Made by a program: the position numbers and the translations under genes | Notes under the pieces: model-generated | Seen by the model: the letters and a program-made list of their open reading frames with translations, nothing else | Database searches by the model: none | Told to the model about the DNA's origin: nothing | Source of the DNA: a virus | DNA: 22,411 bases | IMG/VR virus record: IMGVR_UViG_3300042197_003983 | Location: 1-22,411 of that record | Direction: 5' to 3' (one strand) | Shown here: positions 21,357-22,411 of the stretch, one piece after another | Position numbering within the stretch: position 1 is the first letter of the stretch | Layout of the letters: each line of letters begins with the position of its first letter

Positions 21357-21972
21357 CATCATGGTTTATCCGCCCGGAGGTGGAGGCAATCATCTCAAAA
21401 ATCTTCTAGAACTCAATGGTCGGTTCTGTGATCAATGGCCGTGGCCTTGGGTGCGCGAACAGCGGGTGGGATTGGCGCCCTACGATCGACCTCCGGGCCC
21501 CCCTGGAGAGGTGCACAGCCTTCCAGGGCGCAACATACACGCTGTTTTCGTGGATCATGTCAACCAACATGCTCACGGAGACTATCTCCTCCACGGACAT
21601 TTTGGCGAACTGGCAGAACATGCGGATAGAATTAGATCTTGGACCGATGTGCGGTGGTTGATAGAGACCATGGACGATCAGCAAGATAGAGATCTACTGC
21701 GGCAACGACAGCACCGTCTTGATTACCATCCCTACTGGCAGGACGAAGAACAGATTTTCTTGTATCGACCAGAGATGTATCGCAGATATTTTGGTGCGGA
21801 TCCGGCCCGGATCTGTGCGCTGCCCGTGAGATTGTTATGGCAGAGAGATATCGTGGCCAGTGGTGTTTTAGAGATATTGCAAACAGCATTTGACATTGTG
21901 ATAGATCAGCAGGCAGCCCAGTATCTGCACAGCAAGTGGTGCGATCTGAATTTTGGACCCACTGTAGTTTGA
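21346..21972 (+). CDS. P-loop protein, sulfotransferase-like, conserved in aquatic phages
   Basis: A 208-residue protein beginning INIMVYPPGGGGNHLKNLLE. The YPPGGGGNHLKNLL loop (8-21) resembles a phosphate-binding loop and parallels YAPGSGGKFL of the minus-strand protein starting at 12203. Other recurring marks are PPGEVHSLPGRNIH (52-65), LLHGHFGELAEHADR (81-95) and LDYHPYWQDEEQIFLYRPEMY (124-144). I do not see a clear 3'-phosphate motif, so sulfotransferase activity is uncertain. It overlaps the amidinotransferase gene by 11 bases, suggesting coupled translation and perhaps a shared modification pathway. Confidence 0.62.
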   Translation: MAINIMVYPPGGGGNHLKNLLELNGRFCDQWPWPWVREQRVGLAPYDRPPGPPGEVHSLPGRNIHAVFVDHVNQHAHGDYLLHGHFGELAEHADRIRSWTDVRWLIETMDDQQDRDLLRQRQHRLDYHPYWQDEEQIFLYRPEMYRRYFGADPARICALPVRLLWQRDIVASGVLEILQTAFDIVIDQQAAQYLHSKWCDLNFGPTVV

Positions 21973-21996
21973 TGCCAGTGGGCTTGGTGCTATAAT
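21969..21996 (+). promoter_or_regulatory. Sigma70-type promoter with extended -10 before dnaJ-like gene
   Basis: TTGATG (21969-21974), 16 bases of spacing, then TGC-TATAAT (21988-21996), an extended -10 with perfect hexamer. Transcription would start about 22002-22004, at the ATG at 22003, which again implies a leaderless or nearly leaderless message. Confidence 0.6.
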
Positions 21997-22002
21997 TACT
22001 AC

Positions 22003-22411
22003 ATGAAGGATTATTACGCCACACTGGGCATAGGTCGCGGTGCGTCTCACACAGAAATCAAGCGCGCCTATCGCAGGTTGGCCAGCCAGCATCATCCTGA
22101 CAAGGGTGGAAGCAAGGATCGATTCCAAGAGATAGAAGAAGCTTACCGTGTGCTCAGCGATGCTGCCGCTCGTCAAGAATACGACAATCCCAGACCTCAA
22201 GCTCATTTCTCCTCGGCAGGATTCAACCTCGACGAGATATTCACGATGTTTGGCGGTCGGTTCCAGCAACAGGTCCGGCAGCCTATCGCCAATCTCCAGC
22301 TCTGGATCACCCTGCAAGATGTGGCCAATCCGGGTCCTAGGGTGATAGCAGTGAGTTCACCCTACGGACAGAGCCAGATCGAGATACAGGTTCCTGCCGG
22401 CATAAGAGATG
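22003..22411 (+). CDS. DnaJ-like co-chaperone, 5' part
   Basis: Open to the window end, 136 complete codons. It starts KDYYATLGIGRGASHTEIKR and carries the J-domain with the HPD motif in QHHPDKGG (29-36) and a normal helix IV (FQEIEEAYRVLSD). After a Phe/Gly stretch (HFSSAGFNLDEIFTMFGGRF) comes a C-terminal domain I pattern (LWITLQDVANPGPRVI, then IQVPAGIRD), as in DnaJ type B proteins; no zinc-finger region lies between. J-domain proteins stimulate the ATPase of host DnaK. In a phage it may redirect the chaperone to replication or assembly. An extended -10 promoter lies directly upstream. Confidence 0.9.
   Translation, partial: MKDYYATLGIGRGASHTEIKRAYRRLASQHHPDKGGSKDRFQEIEEAYRVLSDAAARQEYDNPRPQAHFSSAGFNLDEIFTMFGGRFQQQVRQPIANLQLWITLQDVANPGPRVIAVSSPYGQSQIEIQVPAGIRD

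Overview
The window is a dense, nearly gap-free stretch of a T4-like (myovirus) bacteriophage genome of the type found in aquatic bacteria. The support is a set of phage hallmark genes: tail-fibre and collar-domain structural proteins, a gp44-type clamp-loader ATPase, PhoH, an M15 endolysin with a spanin pair, and many small proteins of the kind seen in cyanophage and pelagiphage myoviruses. Promoters with a TAAATA core, as read by the T4 gp55 late sigma factor, stand in front of several structural and lysis genes. No photosynthesis gene is visible. One gene encodes a Bug/TctC-type periplasmic binding protein, a family very common in Betaproteobacteria, so a proteobacterial host is possible; the host cannot be fixed from this window. 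No tRNA, CRISPR array or insertion sequence was seen, and no stretch over 300 bases lacks a gene.

Layout. (1) 1-681: 3' end of a superoxide dismutase gene and an ErpA-type Fe-S carrier gene. (2) 727-6654: late structural block of five genes (two short fibre-like proteins with a shared N-terminal motif, a 925-residue Ig-like-domain protein, a collar-domain tail fibre with QPNITS repeats, another fibre-like protein), closed by a strong terminator that overlaps a sigma70-type promoter. (3) 6714-10325: tightly overlapping block with unknown conserved proteins, a DnaE-like fragment, a GroES-like protein and the clamp-loader ATPase. (4) 10336-12988, minus strand: phoH from its own late promoter, then two AT-richer genes (P-loop/sulfotransferase-like and glycosyltransferase-like). 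(5) 13130-14201: two conserved phage proteins of unknown role. (6) 14208-18872: accessory region with an SGNH-hydrolase-like protein, a methyltransferase, a small membrane protein, sulfotransferase-like proteins, the Bug/TctC binding protein and an APS-kinase/nucleotidyltransferase fusion. (7) 18865-20365: a frameshifted DUF2061 gene, then endolysin, i-spanin and o-spanin behind a late promoter. (8) 20349-22411: a glycine-amidinotransferase-like enzyme, another P-loop protein and the start of a DnaJ-like gene.

How the genes may work together. Late genes (fibres, phoH, lysis) share a promoter motif and would be switched on together. The replication block would run from the sigma70-type promoter at 6664-6692. 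The accessory region is rich in group-transfer chemistry: an APS-kinase-like domain fused to an HxGH nucleotidyltransferase, up to four sulfotransferase-like P-loop proteins, a glycosyltransferase-like protein, a methyltransferase, an SGNH hydrolase and an amidinotransferase. I infer, without proof, a phage-directed modification of a glycan, of the virion or of the cell surface. The SOD, ErpA and Bug/TctC genes look like auxiliary metabolic genes for oxidative stress, Fe-S supply and organic-acid uptake.
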